Part shown: piece after piece, positions 18,016 to 26,555 of the stretch
Numbering within the stretch: position 1 is the first letter of the stretch
Layout of the letters: every line of letters starts with the position of its first letter
Source of the DNA: Microbacterium sediminis
Lineage (GTDB): Bacteria > Actinomycetota > Actinomycetes > Actinomycetales > Microbacteriaceae
Assembly: GCF_004564075.1 (NCBI RefSeq)
Contig: NZ_CP038256.1
Location: 2,604,001 to 2,668,000 of the forward strand
Direction of reading: 5' to 3'
Length of the DNA stretch: 64,000 nt
Notes under the pieces: model-generated
What the model was told of the DNA's origin: nothing
The model's input: the letters and a program-made list of their open reading frames with translations, nothing else
Databases searched by the model: none
Translations under genes and position numbers: made by a program

Positions 18016-19100
18016 CGTTCCTCTCCTTCGTCGGTCCACAGCGGCACGGGCGCCCGGTGCGCGAACGCCTCGTCGATCATGTCGTCGACAACCCCCTCGA
18101 GGGTGGCGGGATTCCATCGGGGGGAACGATCCTTGTCCACCACCTGCGCGCGGATCCCCTCCGCCATGTCGGGCTGGGTGCGCACGAACCACGACACGAG
18201 CCCGTACTCCTGCGCGAGGGCGGCGCGCAGGTCGGGCAGCTCGCGGGCGCGCCGCACCGCGCGCAGGGTCACCGCGAGGGCGAGCGGCGCGCGCTGCACG
18301 AGCTCGGCGTGCACCGCCGACGGGGTGATCTCGCCGTCGGTCTCGGGCATCGCGCGCAGCCGCTCGAGGATCTCGGCCACGGTCTCGCCCGCGAACGCCT
18401 CGTCGATCCAGGGGCGCGCCCGCTCGATCGGCCCCGGCTCCATCGTCTCGTCGAACAGCAGCACGAGCTCGTTCGGCGTGGCGGGATCGGCCCGCGTCTC
18501 GAGCGCGTGGGCGAGGTCCGGCAGGTGGGCGGCGGGGACGGCATGGTCGGCGAGCCCGCAGAGGATCGCGTCGGCGGCGCCCATCGTCCAGCCCGTGAGC
18601 GCCAGGAACTCCCCCAGCCGGCCGGGAGCGCGTCCGAGCAGCCACGTGCCGCCGACGTCGGGGGTGAAGCCGATCCGCGTCTCGGGCATCGCCAGCCGCG
18701 AGCGCTCGGTGACCACGCGGACGCTGCCGTGCGCGGAGATGCCGATGCCGCCGCCCATCGTCACGCCGTCCATGAACGCCACGAACGGCCGCGGGTACTC
18801 GTCGATCGTGGCGTTGAGGAGGTACTCGCCGCGGAAGAACTCCTCCACCGCGTCGAATCGGCCGGCCACGATGTGCTCGCGCAGCAGGCGCACGTCGCCG
18901 CCGGCGCACAGCCCGCGATCGCCCACGCCGTCGAGCAGCACGAGGTGCACATCGGCGTCGTCGCGCCACGCGTCGAGCGCCGCCAGCATCGAGCGGACCA
19001 TGTCGATGTCGACCGCGTTGATCGCCTCGGGCCGGTTCAGGGTGAGGCGGCCGACGCCGTTCCGCCTGGCTCGGAGCACGCGATCGGAGGTCACGTGCAC
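18012..19100 (-). CDS. Enoyl-CoA hydratase/isomerase family, 3-hydroxyisobutyryl-CoA hydrolase-like
   Basis: 362 residues of the crotonase fold. Family marks include LTLNRPEAINAVD, the oxyanion-hole CAGGDVRLL and DGVTMGGGIGISAHG, and PETRIGFTPDVGGTWLL, which places the usual hydrolase Glu/Asp pair. The extended C-terminal half (DEAFAGETVAEILERL and the LVSWFVRTQPDMAEGIRAQV stretch) is characteristic of 3-hydroxyisobutyryl-CoA hydrolases of valine breakdown, which are longer than simple enoyl-CoA hydratases. Start is GTG 19100 or GTG 19094. Upstream gene of a two-gene operon with an LLM oxidoreductase. Confidence 0.88.
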   Translation of the reverse strand: MHVTSDRVLRARRNGVGRLTLNRPEAINAVDIDMVRSMLAALDAWRDDADVHLVLLDGVGDRGLCAGGDVRLLREHIVAGRFDAVEEFFRGEYLLNATIDEYPRPFVAFMDGVTMGGGIGISAHGSVRVVTERSRLAMPETRIGFTPDVGGTWLLGRAPGRLGEFLALTGWTMGAADAILCGLADHAVPAAHLPDLAHALETRADPATPNELVLLFDETMEPGPIERARPWIDEAFAGETVAEILERLRAMPETDGEITPSAVHAELVQRAPLALAVTLRAVRRARELPDLRAALAQEYGLVSWFVRTQPDMAEGIRAQVVDKDRSPRWNPATLEGVVDDMIDEAFAHRAPVPLWTDEGEER

Positions 19101-19204
19101 ACGTTACCCGGCGCGCCCGGGGCGCGTTCCTGCGTGCGGGATCAGGCGTTCCCGCGCCGTTTCCGACAAGATGGATGCGAATGCATCATGACGAGGGGGG
19201 CCGG

Positions 19205-21136
19205 ATGGCCGACGGTAAAGTGCTCGAGTTCAACGGGGTGACGAAGATCTTCGGTGACGTCGCCGCCGTCTCAGACCTCAGCGCACGCATCGAGCCGGGC
19301 TCGGTGACGGCTTTCCTCGGGCCGAACGGTGCCGGCAAGACCACGACGCTGCGCATCCTGCTGGGGCAGCTGAAGCCCACCAGCGGCCAGGCCACGATCG
19401 GCGGCGTGCCGTTCGCGAAGATCGCCTCGCCGGCCCGCGTGGTCGGCGCCGTCGGCGAGAACGGCGCGTCGTTCAAGCCGCGCCGCACCGCGGTCAAGCA
19501 CCTGACGTCGGTGGCCCGCCACAACGGCATCGCCACCTCGCGCGTGCGCGAAGTGCTCGACCTGGTCGGCCTGGCCGACGTGGCCGACATGCGCATCGGC
19601 GGCTACTCGCTCGGCATGCGCCAGCGCCTCAGCGTGGCGCAGGCTCTGCTCGGCGACCCGGGCGTGCTCGTGTTCGACGAGCCGGCGAACGGGCTCGACC
19701 CCGAGGGCATCCGCTGGATGCGCCTGCTCATGCGCAGCCTGGCCGACGAGGGCCGCACGGTGCTGATGTCGTCGCACCTGCTGCCCGAGGTCGAGCAGAT
19801 CGCCGACAAGATCCTCATCATGTCGAACGGCAATCTCGTCTTCGACGGCGGGATCGAGGTGCTCGCCGACGTGCAGGGCCCGGTCGTGGCCGTGGACTCA
19901 CCCGACCGCGAGGCGCTCACGCGCCTGCTGCGCGAGAACGGCCTCGAGTTCGAGGTGCTGCGCTCGGGCGTGAACGTGCACGGCTCGTCGGCCGAGGCGA
20001 TCGGCACGCTCGCCGCCGCCTCCGGCGTGGCGCTGTCGACCCTGCATCAGCGCGGGCCGTCGCTCGAGGACGTCTTCCTCGATCTCGTCAGCGGCCGCCG
20101 CACGCAGCAGACGGCCGCGATCGATGTGTCCGCCGACGTGACCCCCGTCCCGGCCGAGCGTGCCCCCGAGCCCACGGGCGACCCGGACGCCGAGGTCGAC
20201 CTGTCGGCCGCCGCCGGTACCGGCGCGGTGGCGGGCCTGGCGGGTGCCGCCGTCGTGGCGGCCGCCGCCGACGCGACCGACGACATCGAGCCGCTTCCCG
20301 GCGCCGACGCCGCGAGCGTCGTGAACTACCCCGCCGCGGCCGACGCGGAGGACGAGGACGGCGAGGCCGAGGACGAGGCCGACGGCGAGGCCGAGGACGA
20401 GGCCGACGGCGAGGAGCGCGCGGCCGACGAGGAGCAGGCGACCGAGGCCGAGGCCGAGCTGCCCGCCGGCTACAGCTTCGCCGACGCGCTCGCGGAGGCC
20501 GAGGCCGCGGAGCCCGCCGCCGAGCCCGCCGCCGAGGAGAATCCCACCGAGGAGACTCCCACCGAGGAGACTCCCACCGAGGAGACTCCCGCCGAGGAGA
20601 CCCCGGCCGAGGCTCCCGCCGAGCCCATCGCCGAGCAGCCCGCGGCCGAGCGGGCCTCGGACGACGATCTCGGGGCGAGCCCGTGGGCCGTCGGGCCGAG
20701 CTTCGCCGATCGGCTGGGCGGCGCCGCCGAGGCCCCGGCCGGCGACGAGCCGTTCGAGGCCGAGGCCGTGCCGAGCCACCTGCTCGAGACGCAGGCGATG
20801 GACCTGATCGACGCCGAGCCCGCCGCCGAGGCCGCCCGCGACGACGCCGCGGAGCCCGAGGGCGAGCACGCGCGGCCCGAGGGCGAGGACGCCCGCCCCG
20901 AGGGCGACGCCCGCGACGAGGCCATCAGCACGGCGCCGGAGGGCGAGGAGCCCGAGCCGACGACGCAGGAGATCGCGTTCACGTCGTTCGTGGAGTCATT
21001 CGAGGGCGAGCCGGATCACACCGGCGAGGTCGAGGTCATCGAGGGCGAGATCGTCGAGGAGCAGGACGCGCCGCACGACGCCCCGGCCGAGGAGGGCGCG
21101 GCGCCCTCCGGCGACGACGAGCGCCGCGACTACTGA
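19205..21136 (+). CDS. ABC-2-type transporter ATPase with about 340-residue acidic low-complexity tail
   Basis: 643 residues. The first 300 form a drug/ABC-2-type ATPase: GPNGAGKTT (about residue 39), the signature YSLGMRQRLSVAQAL, VLVFDEPANGLDPEG, and a C-terminal LEDVFLDLVSGRR. The rest is Glu/Ala/Pro-rich and probably disordered, with a 24-bp repeat (EDEADGEA units near 20350-20415) and four 15-bp repeats coding for EETPT-like units (20540-20600). No permease gene is adjacent, so the membrane partner is elsewhere or absent. The ATG at 19205 has a strong GAGGGGGG ribosome site; the upstream in-frame ATG at 19175 lacks one. Confidence 0.88.
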   Translation: MADGKVLEFNGVTKIFGDVAAVSDLSARIEPGSVTAFLGPNGAGKTTTLRILLGQLKPTSGQATIGGVPFAKIASPARVVGAVGENGASFKPRRTAVKHLTSVARHNGIATSRVREVLDLVGLADVADMRIGGYSLGMRQRLSVAQALLGDPGVLVFDEPANGLDPEGIRWMRLLMRSLADEGRTVLMSSHLLPEVEQIADKILIMSNGNLVFDGGIEVLADVQGPVVAVDSPDREALTRLLRENGLEFEVLRSGVNVHGSSAEAIGTLAAASGVALSTLHQRGPSLEDVFLDLVSGRRTQQTAAIDVSADVTPVPAERAPEPTGDPDAEVDLSAAAGTGAVAGLAGAAVVAAAADATDDIEPLPGADAASVVNYPAAADAEDEDGEAEDEADGEAEDEADGEERAADEEQATEAEAELPAGYSFADALAEAEAAEPAAEPAAEENPTEETPTEETPTEETPAEETPAEAPAEPIAEQPAAERASDDDLGASPWAVGPSFADRLGGAAEAPAGDEPFEAEAVPSHLLETQAMDLIDAEPAAEAARDDAAEPEGEHARPEGEDARPEGDARDEAISTAPEGEEPEPTTQEIAFTSFVESFEGEPDHTGEVEVIEGEIVEEQDAPHDAPAEEGAAPSGDDERRDY

Positions 21137-21519
21137 CCCGCGGCGCCGGCGAGGTCGTCGGGCACCTCATCGAGGCGCAGCGCCTTCGCGAGGGCGACCC
21201 CGTGCCGCGTCGTGATGATGACGCGCGAGTACTCCTCGCCGTCCTCCAGCTCGATCACGACGCCGTCGCGCTTGCGCTCCCGCACCGCCACGAAGTCCTT
21301 GCCCGTCGAGGCGCGCCACGTGCCGATCGCGACGATCCCCGGCAGGAACGTGCCGGGGGCCCGCACGCCGCGGATCCACGTCCACGGGTCGTCGGTCAGC
21401 TGCACGCGGCGGATCGCCGACCGCTCGATCGTCAGCCCGTGCTTGCGGAGGGCGAGCGCTCGCTCGATCGGAGACAGCACGATCTCGAGCTGAGTCTGAT
21501 CAAGGAGCAGCGTGACCAT
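21130..21519 (-). CDS. Conserved-looking hypothetical protein, 129 aa
   Basis: No family recognised with confidence. The sequence alternates short beta-type strands: LDQTQLEIVLSPIERALAL, TIERSAIRRVQLTDDPW and KDFVAVRERKRDGVVIELED. This pattern is like a small PH-like or beta-barrel domain predicted to sit in the cytoplasm. No signal peptide or membrane segment. Its 3' end overlaps the end of the ABC ATPase gene by seven bases, tail to tail. The codon pattern is typical of the neighbourhood, so the gene is probably real. Confidence 0.7.
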   Translation of the reverse strand: MVTLLLDQTQLEIVLSPIERALALRKHGLTIERSAIRRVQLTDDPWTWIRGVRAPGTFLPGIVAIGTWRASTGKDFVAVRERKRDGVVIELEDGEEYSRVIITTRHGVALAKALRLDEVPDDLAGAAGQ

Positions 21520-21622
21520 GACCCCATCCTGTCACCCTCGTCGCGGTCCCGCACCCGGCGTCCACCGCGGCCGGGGCGGCCTCCGCGGCGCCGCCGAGCC
21601 GCCACGGTGAGAGACTGAAGCG

Positions 21623-24103
21623 GTGACCCTGATCGATCCGGTTCCCGCCGTCGCGCCGGCGCTGGAGCGCGCCGCCCGGGGCGAGCGACTCGACGTCGAC
21701 GACGCGCTCGCGCTGCTGTCGACCGAGGGCGCGGAGGCCGCGCGCGTGCGCGAGCTGGCCGCCCGCATGCGCGACGAGGGACTCGCGGCCGCCGGCCGTC
21801 CCGGCGTCATCACGTACTCGCGCAAGGTGTTCATCCCGCTCACCACGCTGTGCCGGGATCGCTGCCACTACTGCGTGTTCGTCGACACCCCGGGCCAGCT
21901 GCTCAAGAAGCACAAGCCCACGTACATGTCGGAGGAGCAGGTGCTCGCCGTCGCGCGCCGCGGCGCCGCGATGGGCTGCAAGGAGGCGCTGCTCACCCTC
22001 GGCGACCGCCCCGAGGACCGCTGGCCGGAGGCGCGGGCGTGGCTCGACGAGCACGGCTACGCGTCGACGCTCGAGTACGTCGGTGCCATGGCCCGCCTCA
22101 TCACGGCCGAGACGGGCCTGCTCGCGCACCTGAACCCCGGCGTCATGTCGCCGGCCGAGCTCGAGATGCTCCGGCCCACCGCCCCGTCGATGGGCGTCAT
22201 GCTCGAGACCACCTCGCGCCGCGTGTTCGAGGAGCCGGGCCAGGTGCACTACGGATCGCCCGACAAGGATCCCGCGGTGCGCCTGAAGCTCCTCGCCAAC
22301 GCCGGCGAGGCGAGGATCCCGTTCACGACCGGCATCCTCATCGGGATCGGCGAGACCCTCCGCGATCGCGCGGAGTCGATGATCGCCCTGCGCGATGCCG
22401 CCGAGCGCGGCGGGCATATCCAGGAGATCATCGTCCAGAACTTCCGCGCCAAGCCCCGCACGGCCGCCGCCGGCGCCCCGGATGCGTCGCTGCGCGAGTA
22501 CGTGGCCGCCGTGGCCGTGACGCGCCTCGTGATGGGGCCGCGGATGCGCGTGCAGGTGCCGCCCAACCTGTCGGATCCGACGGAGTTCGGCCTGCTCGTC
22601 GAGGCGGGCATCGACGACTGGGGTGGCGTCTCGCCGCTCACGGCCGATCACGTCAATCCCGAGCGCCCGTGGCCGCACCTCGACGACCTCGCCGCGGCGA
22701 CGGCGGCGCTCGGCTTCACGCTGCGCGAGCGCCTCACGGCACATCCGGAGTACGTACGCGATCCGGAATGGATCGATCCCGCGCTGCGCCCGGCGGTCCT
22801 CGCCCTCGCCGGTGCGGACGGTCTGGCGGTGGAGGGGCTGCGCCCCCAGGGCTCGTCGACCGACGCGAGTGACGCGAACGCAGCCGAGACGGGTCGAGAG
22901 GAGGCGCGCCGAGGTCACGACGCCGCGCCGGTCATCACCTCCGGCTCCACCGGCCTGATCGCCGCGGTGATCGATCGCGCCGCGCAGGATCCGTCGTCGC
23001 TCGACGACGCCGAGTGGGAGCGGCTGCTGCTCGCGACGGGCGACGACCTCGAGGCGCTCGTCCACACGGCCGACGACGTGCGCCGCTACACCGTCGGCGA
23101 GGCCATCAGCATCGTGGCCAACCGCAACGTCTCCTCGTCGGCGTTCCGCTCGGCGGGCGGCGGCGCGGCGACCGTGCGCGCCGCGGGCCTGCAGCAGGAC
23201 GGCGAGGCGTACGACCTCGCGCAGCTGGCCGACGCCGTGCGCGACGCGTGGGACCTCGGCCTGAGCGAGCTGTGCGTGCAGGGCCCGATCGATCCCGCCG
23301 AGTCGCCCGAGGCCTACCTCGACATCGCCCGCGCGGTGAAGCATGCCGCGCCCGGCATGCACCTGCACGCGTACCGCCCGCAGGACGTCGTGGACCTCGC
23401 CGACCGCTCCGGTCTCGGCCTGGCCGGGGCGCTCACCGCGCTGCGCGAGGCGGGCGTCGACTCCGTGCCGGGCACGGGGATCAAGCTCGCGAGCGAGCGG
23501 GTCCGGGGCCTCCTCGCGCCCGGCGACCTGGAGATCGATCGCTGGATCGAGGCGATCACGGCCGCGCACGAGGCGGGCTTCTCGTCGACGTCGGTGATGT
23601 TCTACGGGCACGTCGAGACGGCGGGCGAGCGGATCGCGCACCTGCGCACGCTGCTGGGCATCCAGGCGCGCACGGGTGGCTTCGCGGAGTTCGTGCCCAT
23701 CCCGCTGCCCGGCCCGGCCGGCGGCGTCGGCCTGCTGGCCGATCGCTCACCCGTCGACGAGCACCGCGCGATGGTCGCGGTCTCGCGCCTCATGCTCGGC
23801 GAGACGATCCGCCACATCCAGATCCCGTGGACGCGCCACGATCGCGCCACGACGGCCGAGCTGCTGCGCAGCGGCGGCGACGACCTGGGCGGCACGCTGC
23901 TCGACGGCCGCGTGCTGCCGCGCGCGGGCATCGAGGCCGGGCAGGAGCTGCCGCTGGCCGAGGCCCGCCGCCTCGCGCAGCGCCTGTTCCGCCCGCTGCG
24001 CCTGCGCACCACGACGTACGGCGAACCCACGGCCGAGCGCAAGGCCGCCGCGGAGGCCGGTGCGGCGGGCTCGGCGGCCGCGCGAGGCGGGTCGGCGCCG
24101 TGA
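21623..24103 (+). CDS. fbiC: FbiC-type F0 synthase (CofG-CofH fusion) with cysteine-less CofH half
   Basis: 826 residues. FbiC makes F0, the deazaflavin core of F420, from tyrosine and a flavin precursor using two radical-SAM domains. The CofG half is intact: CRDRCHYC gives C77, C81, C84, and NLSDPTEFG and DDWGGVSPLT follow. The CofH half (about 435-826) keeps family sequence (NRN, DAWDLGLSELCVQGPIDP, MFYGHVETAGERIAHL, GGDDLGGTLLDG), but the CxxxCxxC motif is absent: R509, G513 and A516 stand in its place. The linker (about 410-432) is derived from a dispersed repeat. GTG start at 21623. The stop overlaps the next gene. The CofH half should be unable to bind an iron-sulphur cluster. Confidence 0.88.
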   Translation: MTLIDPVPAVAPALERAARGERLDVDDALALLSTEGAEAARVRELAARMRDEGLAAAGRPGVITYSRKVFIPLTTLCRDRCHYCVFVDTPGQLLKKHKPTYMSEEQVLAVARRGAAMGCKEALLTLGDRPEDRWPEARAWLDEHGYASTLEYVGAMARLITAETGLLAHLNPGVMSPAELEMLRPTAPSMGVMLETTSRRVFEEPGQVHYGSPDKDPAVRLKLLANAGEARIPFTTGILIGIGETLRDRAESMIALRDAAERGGHIQEIIVQNFRAKPRTAAAGAPDASLREYVAAVAVTRLVMGPRMRVQVPPNLSDPTEFGLLVEAGIDDWGGVSPLTADHVNPERPWPHLDDLAAATAALGFTLRERLTAHPEYVRDPEWIDPALRPAVLALAGADGLAVEGLRPQGSSTDASDANAAETGREEARRGHDAAPVITSGSTGLIAAVIDRAAQDPSSLDDAEWERLLLATGDDLEALVHTADDVRRYTVGEAISIVANRNVSSSAFRSAGGGAATVRAAGLQQDGEAYDLAQLADAVRDAWDLGLSELCVQGPIDPAESPEAYLDIARAVKHAAPGMHLHAYRPQDVVDLADRSGLGLAGALTALREAGVDSVPGTGIKLASERVRGLLAPGDLEIDRWIEAITAAHEAGFSSTSVMFYGHVETAGERIAHLRTLLGIQARTGGFAEFVPIPLPGPAGGVGLLADRSPVDEHRAMVAVSRLMLGETIRHIQIPWTRHDRATTAELLRSGGDDLGGTLLDGRVLPRAGIEAGQELPLAEARRLAQRLFRPLRLRTTTYGEPTAERKAAAEAGAAGSAAARGGSAP
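22848..22901 (+). repeat. In-frame copy of the dispersed repeat inside fbiC
   Basis: Begins GGGCTCGTCGACCGA and ends GAGACGGGTCGAG, the two best conserved ends of the intergenic repeat, with a diverged middle. It encodes the CofG-CofH linker (GSSTDASDANAAETGREE). The reading frame is kept. Confidence 0.7.
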
Positions 24104-25545
24104 CGACGGTCATCGTCGGCGCCGGTTTCGCCGGGATCGCCGCCGCGATCGCGCTGGCCCGGCGCGGGATCGACGACGTCGTGATCCTCGAGCGCGCCGA
24201 CGCCGTCGGCGGCACGTGGCGCGACAACACGTATCCCGGCGTCGCGTGCGATGTGCCGTCGCACCTGTACGGCCTGGAGACGCACCCGTGGCCGGCGTGG
24301 TCGCGCGCCTTCGCCCCCGGCGACGAGATCCGCGCGTATCTCGAGCACGTCGTGCGGACCGAGGGGCTGGAGGATCGGCTCCGCCTGGGCACCGCGCTCA
24401 CCGGCGCGCGCTGGGACGGCGGCGCGTGGCGCGTGCGCACCTCGGCCGACGAGGAGCTGGTCGCCGACCACCTGATCCTCGCGTGCGGCCGGCTCACCGA
24501 TCCGAAGATCCCGTCGATCCCGGGCCTGGAGTCATTCCCCGGCCCCCTGTTCCACTCGGCGCGCTGGCGCCACGACGTCCCCGTCGCCGGGCGGCGGGTC
24601 GCCGTCGCCGGCACGGGCGCGAGCGCCGTGCAACTCGTGCCCGAGCTCGTGCGCCGCGGCGCCGAGGTCGTGCTGCTGCAGCGCACGCCCGCGTGGATCG
24701 TGCCGCGCGGCGATCGCCCGCACACCGAGGCCGAGATCGCGCACTGGCGCGACGATCCCGCGGCGCTGCGGGCCCTGCGCGACGAGCTCTACACCGAGGG
24801 CGAGGCGCGCTTCGCGTCGCGCTCGGGCGACCCGATCGCCGCCGCCGAGGCGCGCGCCCTCGCGCAGGCCCACCTCGAGGCGCAGGTGCCCGATCCGCGG
24901 CTGCGTGCCGCCCTCACGCCCGACTACGCGTTCGGCTGCCGGCGGGTGCTGCTGAGCGACGACTTCTACCCCGCCATCGCGTCCGGCGCGGCGCGGCTCG
25001 TGCCGAGCGCCCTCGCGGAGGTCGATGGCGACACGCTCGTAGCCGCCGACGGCACGCGGCACGAGGCGGATGTGCTCGTGCTCGCCACCGGGTTCGAGGC
25101 GGCGCGCCAGCCGTACGCGCGGCTGGTGACCGGCGAGCACGGCACCACGCTCGACGCGCACTGGTCGGGCGGCTACACGGCGGCCGCGTCGACGCTCGTG
25201 CCCGGGTTCCCGAACCTCTTCGTGCTCGGCGGCCCCAACGCGGCGCTGGGACACAACTCCGCCGTGCTCATCCTCGAGGCCCAGGCGGCGTTCGCGGCCG
25301 AGCTCGTCGCCGCCGGCCGCCCGATCCGCGTCACGCCGGAGCAGGAGGCCCGCTCCACCGCCGAGGTCGATGCGCTCGCGGCCGGCACCCCGTGGCTCAC
25401 CGGCGGCTGCCACAGCTGGTACGTCGACGAGCGCAGCGGCCGCCTCACGCTGCTCTGGCCCGGCACGGTCGCCGCCTTCCGCGAGCGCCTCGATCGCCTC
25501 AAGAACGCCCTCATCCCCGTCACCGCAGACCAAGGAGCATCATGA
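24100..25545 (+). CDS. Flavin-containing monooxygenase, Baeyer-Villiger-like, within the F420 operon
   Basis: 481 residues. FAD-binding Rossmann motif GAGFAGIAAAIALARRG, the BVMO-style fingerprint FPGPLFHSARW (FxGxxxHxxxW), second nucleotide motif GTGASAVQLVPEL for NADPH, and the late LVLATGFEAARQ motif. Such enzymes insert oxygen into ketones or hydroxylate nitrogen or sulphur substrates using FAD and NADPH. GTG start overlaps the fbiC stop and its own stop overlaps the fgd start, so it is translationally coupled inside the F420 operon. It has no known role in F420 synthesis; substrate unknown. Confidence 0.87.
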   Translation: MTTVIVGAGFAGIAAAIALARRGIDDVVILERADAVGGTWRDNTYPGVACDVPSHLYGLETHPWPAWSRAFAPGDEIRAYLEHVVRTEGLEDRLRLGTALTGARWDGGAWRVRTSADEELVADHLILACGRLTDPKIPSIPGLESFPGPLFHSARWRHDVPVAGRRVAVAGTGASAVQLVPELVRRGAEVVLLQRTPAWIVPRGDRPHTEAEIAHWRDDPAALRALRDELYTEGEARFASRSGDPIAAAEARALAQAHLEAQVPDPRLRAALTPDYAFGCRRVLLSDDFYPAIASGAARLVPSALAEVDGDTLVAADGTRHEADVLVLATGFEAARQPYARLVTGEHGTTLDAHWSGGYTAAASTLVPGFPNLFVLGGPNAALGHNSAVLILEAQAAFAAELVAAGRPIRVTPEQEARSTAEVDALAAGTPWLTGGCHSWYVDERSGRLTLLWPGTVAAFRERLDRLKNALIPVTADQGAS

Positions 25546-26555
25546 CCGTTCCCCTCCGCTTCGGCTACAAGGCCTCCTCCGAGCAGTTCGGGCCGCGCGA
25601 GCTGCTCGACTACGCGGTGCTCGCCGAGGAAGTCGGCTTCGACTCGGTCTTCCTCAGCGACCACCTCCAGCCGTGGATGCACGAGGGCGGGCACGCGCCC
25701 GCGACGCTGCCGTGGCTCGGATCGGTCGGCGAGCGCACGTCGCGCGTGCTGCTGGGTACGTCGGTGCTCACGCCAACGTTCCGCTACCACCCGGGCGTCA
25801 TCGCGCAGGCCTTCGGCACGCTCGGCGCCATGTACCCCGGTCGCATGATCCTCGGCGTCGGCACGGGCGAGGCCCTCAACGAGGTCACGCTCGGCCTGCA
25901 GTGGCCCGAGCCGCCCGAGCGCTTCCAGCGCATGAAGGAGTCGATCATCCTCATGCGCAAGCTGTGGGAGGAGGATCGCGTCACCTACGAGGGCGACTAC
26001 TACGCGGTCCACAACGCCACCATCTACGACAAGCCGGCCCAGCCGATCCCCGTGTACATCGGCGCCTCCGGCCCGGCCGCCACGCGCCTGGCGGGCCGCA
26101 TCGGCGACGGCTGGATCACGACGAGCGGCAAGGACCCGGCGCTCTACAGCGACAAGCTCATCCCCGCGTTCGAGGAGGGCCTCGACAAGGGCGGGCGCAG
26201 CCGCGACGACGTCGACACGATGATCGAGGTCAAGGTCTCATTCCGCCACGATCGCGAGAAGGCCCTCGAGAACACGCGCTTCTGGGCGCCGCTCGCCCTC
26301 ACCCCGGATGAGAAGACCGGCGTGCACGACCCGATGGAGATGCAGCGCCTCGCCGAGGAGCTTCCGATCGAGCGCGCCGCCTCGCGCTTCATCGTGAGCG
26401 ACGACGTCGAGGAGCACATCGCGGCGATCGAGCAGTACCTGTCGCTCGGCTTCCGTCACCTCGTCTTCCACGACCCCGGCCACGACCAGGAGGCCTTCCT
26501 GCGCCTGTACGGCGAGGAGGTGCTGCCGCGCCTGCGCGAGCGGCACGGGGCGTGA
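25542..26555 (+). CDS. fgd: F420-dependent glucose-6-phosphate dehydrogenase
   Basis: 337 residues, matching the usual 336 of mycobacterial Fgd1. It oxidises glucose-6-phosphate to 6-phosphogluconolactone while reducing F420, and is the main source of F420H2 in actinobacteria that have it. Seen: RFGYKASSEQFGPRELLDYA, SVFLSDHLQPWMHEGGHAP, TSVLTPTFRYHP, GRMILGVGTGEALNE and SGPAATRLAGRIGDGWITTS, all close to the family. Ribosome site CAAGGAG lies just before the ATG at 25542, which overlaps the upstream stop by four bases. The downstream cofC start overlaps its stop. Confidence 0.95.
   Translation: MTVPLRFGYKASSEQFGPRELLDYAVLAEEVGFDSVFLSDHLQPWMHEGGHAPATLPWLGSVGERTSRVLLGTSVLTPTFRYHPGVIAQAFGTLGAMYPGRMILGVGTGEALNEVTLGLQWPEPPERFQRMKESIILMRKLWEEDRVTYEGDYYAVHNATIYDKPAQPIPVYIGASGPAATRLAGRIGDGWITTSGKDPALYSDKLIPAFEEGLDKGGRSRDDVDTMIEVKVSFRHDREKALENTRFWAPLALTPDEKTGVHDPMEMQRLAEELPIERAASRFIVSDDVEEHIAAIEQYLSLGFRHLVFHDPGHDQEAFLRLYGEEVLPRLRERHGA

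Noticed and set aside
13334..19191. Very long plus-strand open frames (about 890 and 1270 codons) opposite the ABC exporter and LLM/hydrolase genes
   Set aside because: Composition is His/Asp/Arg/Glu-rich with no domain; the opposite strand encodes complete, motif-bearing proteins.
20340..20610. Short tandem repeats considered as a separate repeat element
   Set aside because: They are in-frame coding repeats (EDEADGEA and EETPT units) of the ABC ATPase tail, in phase with the gene.
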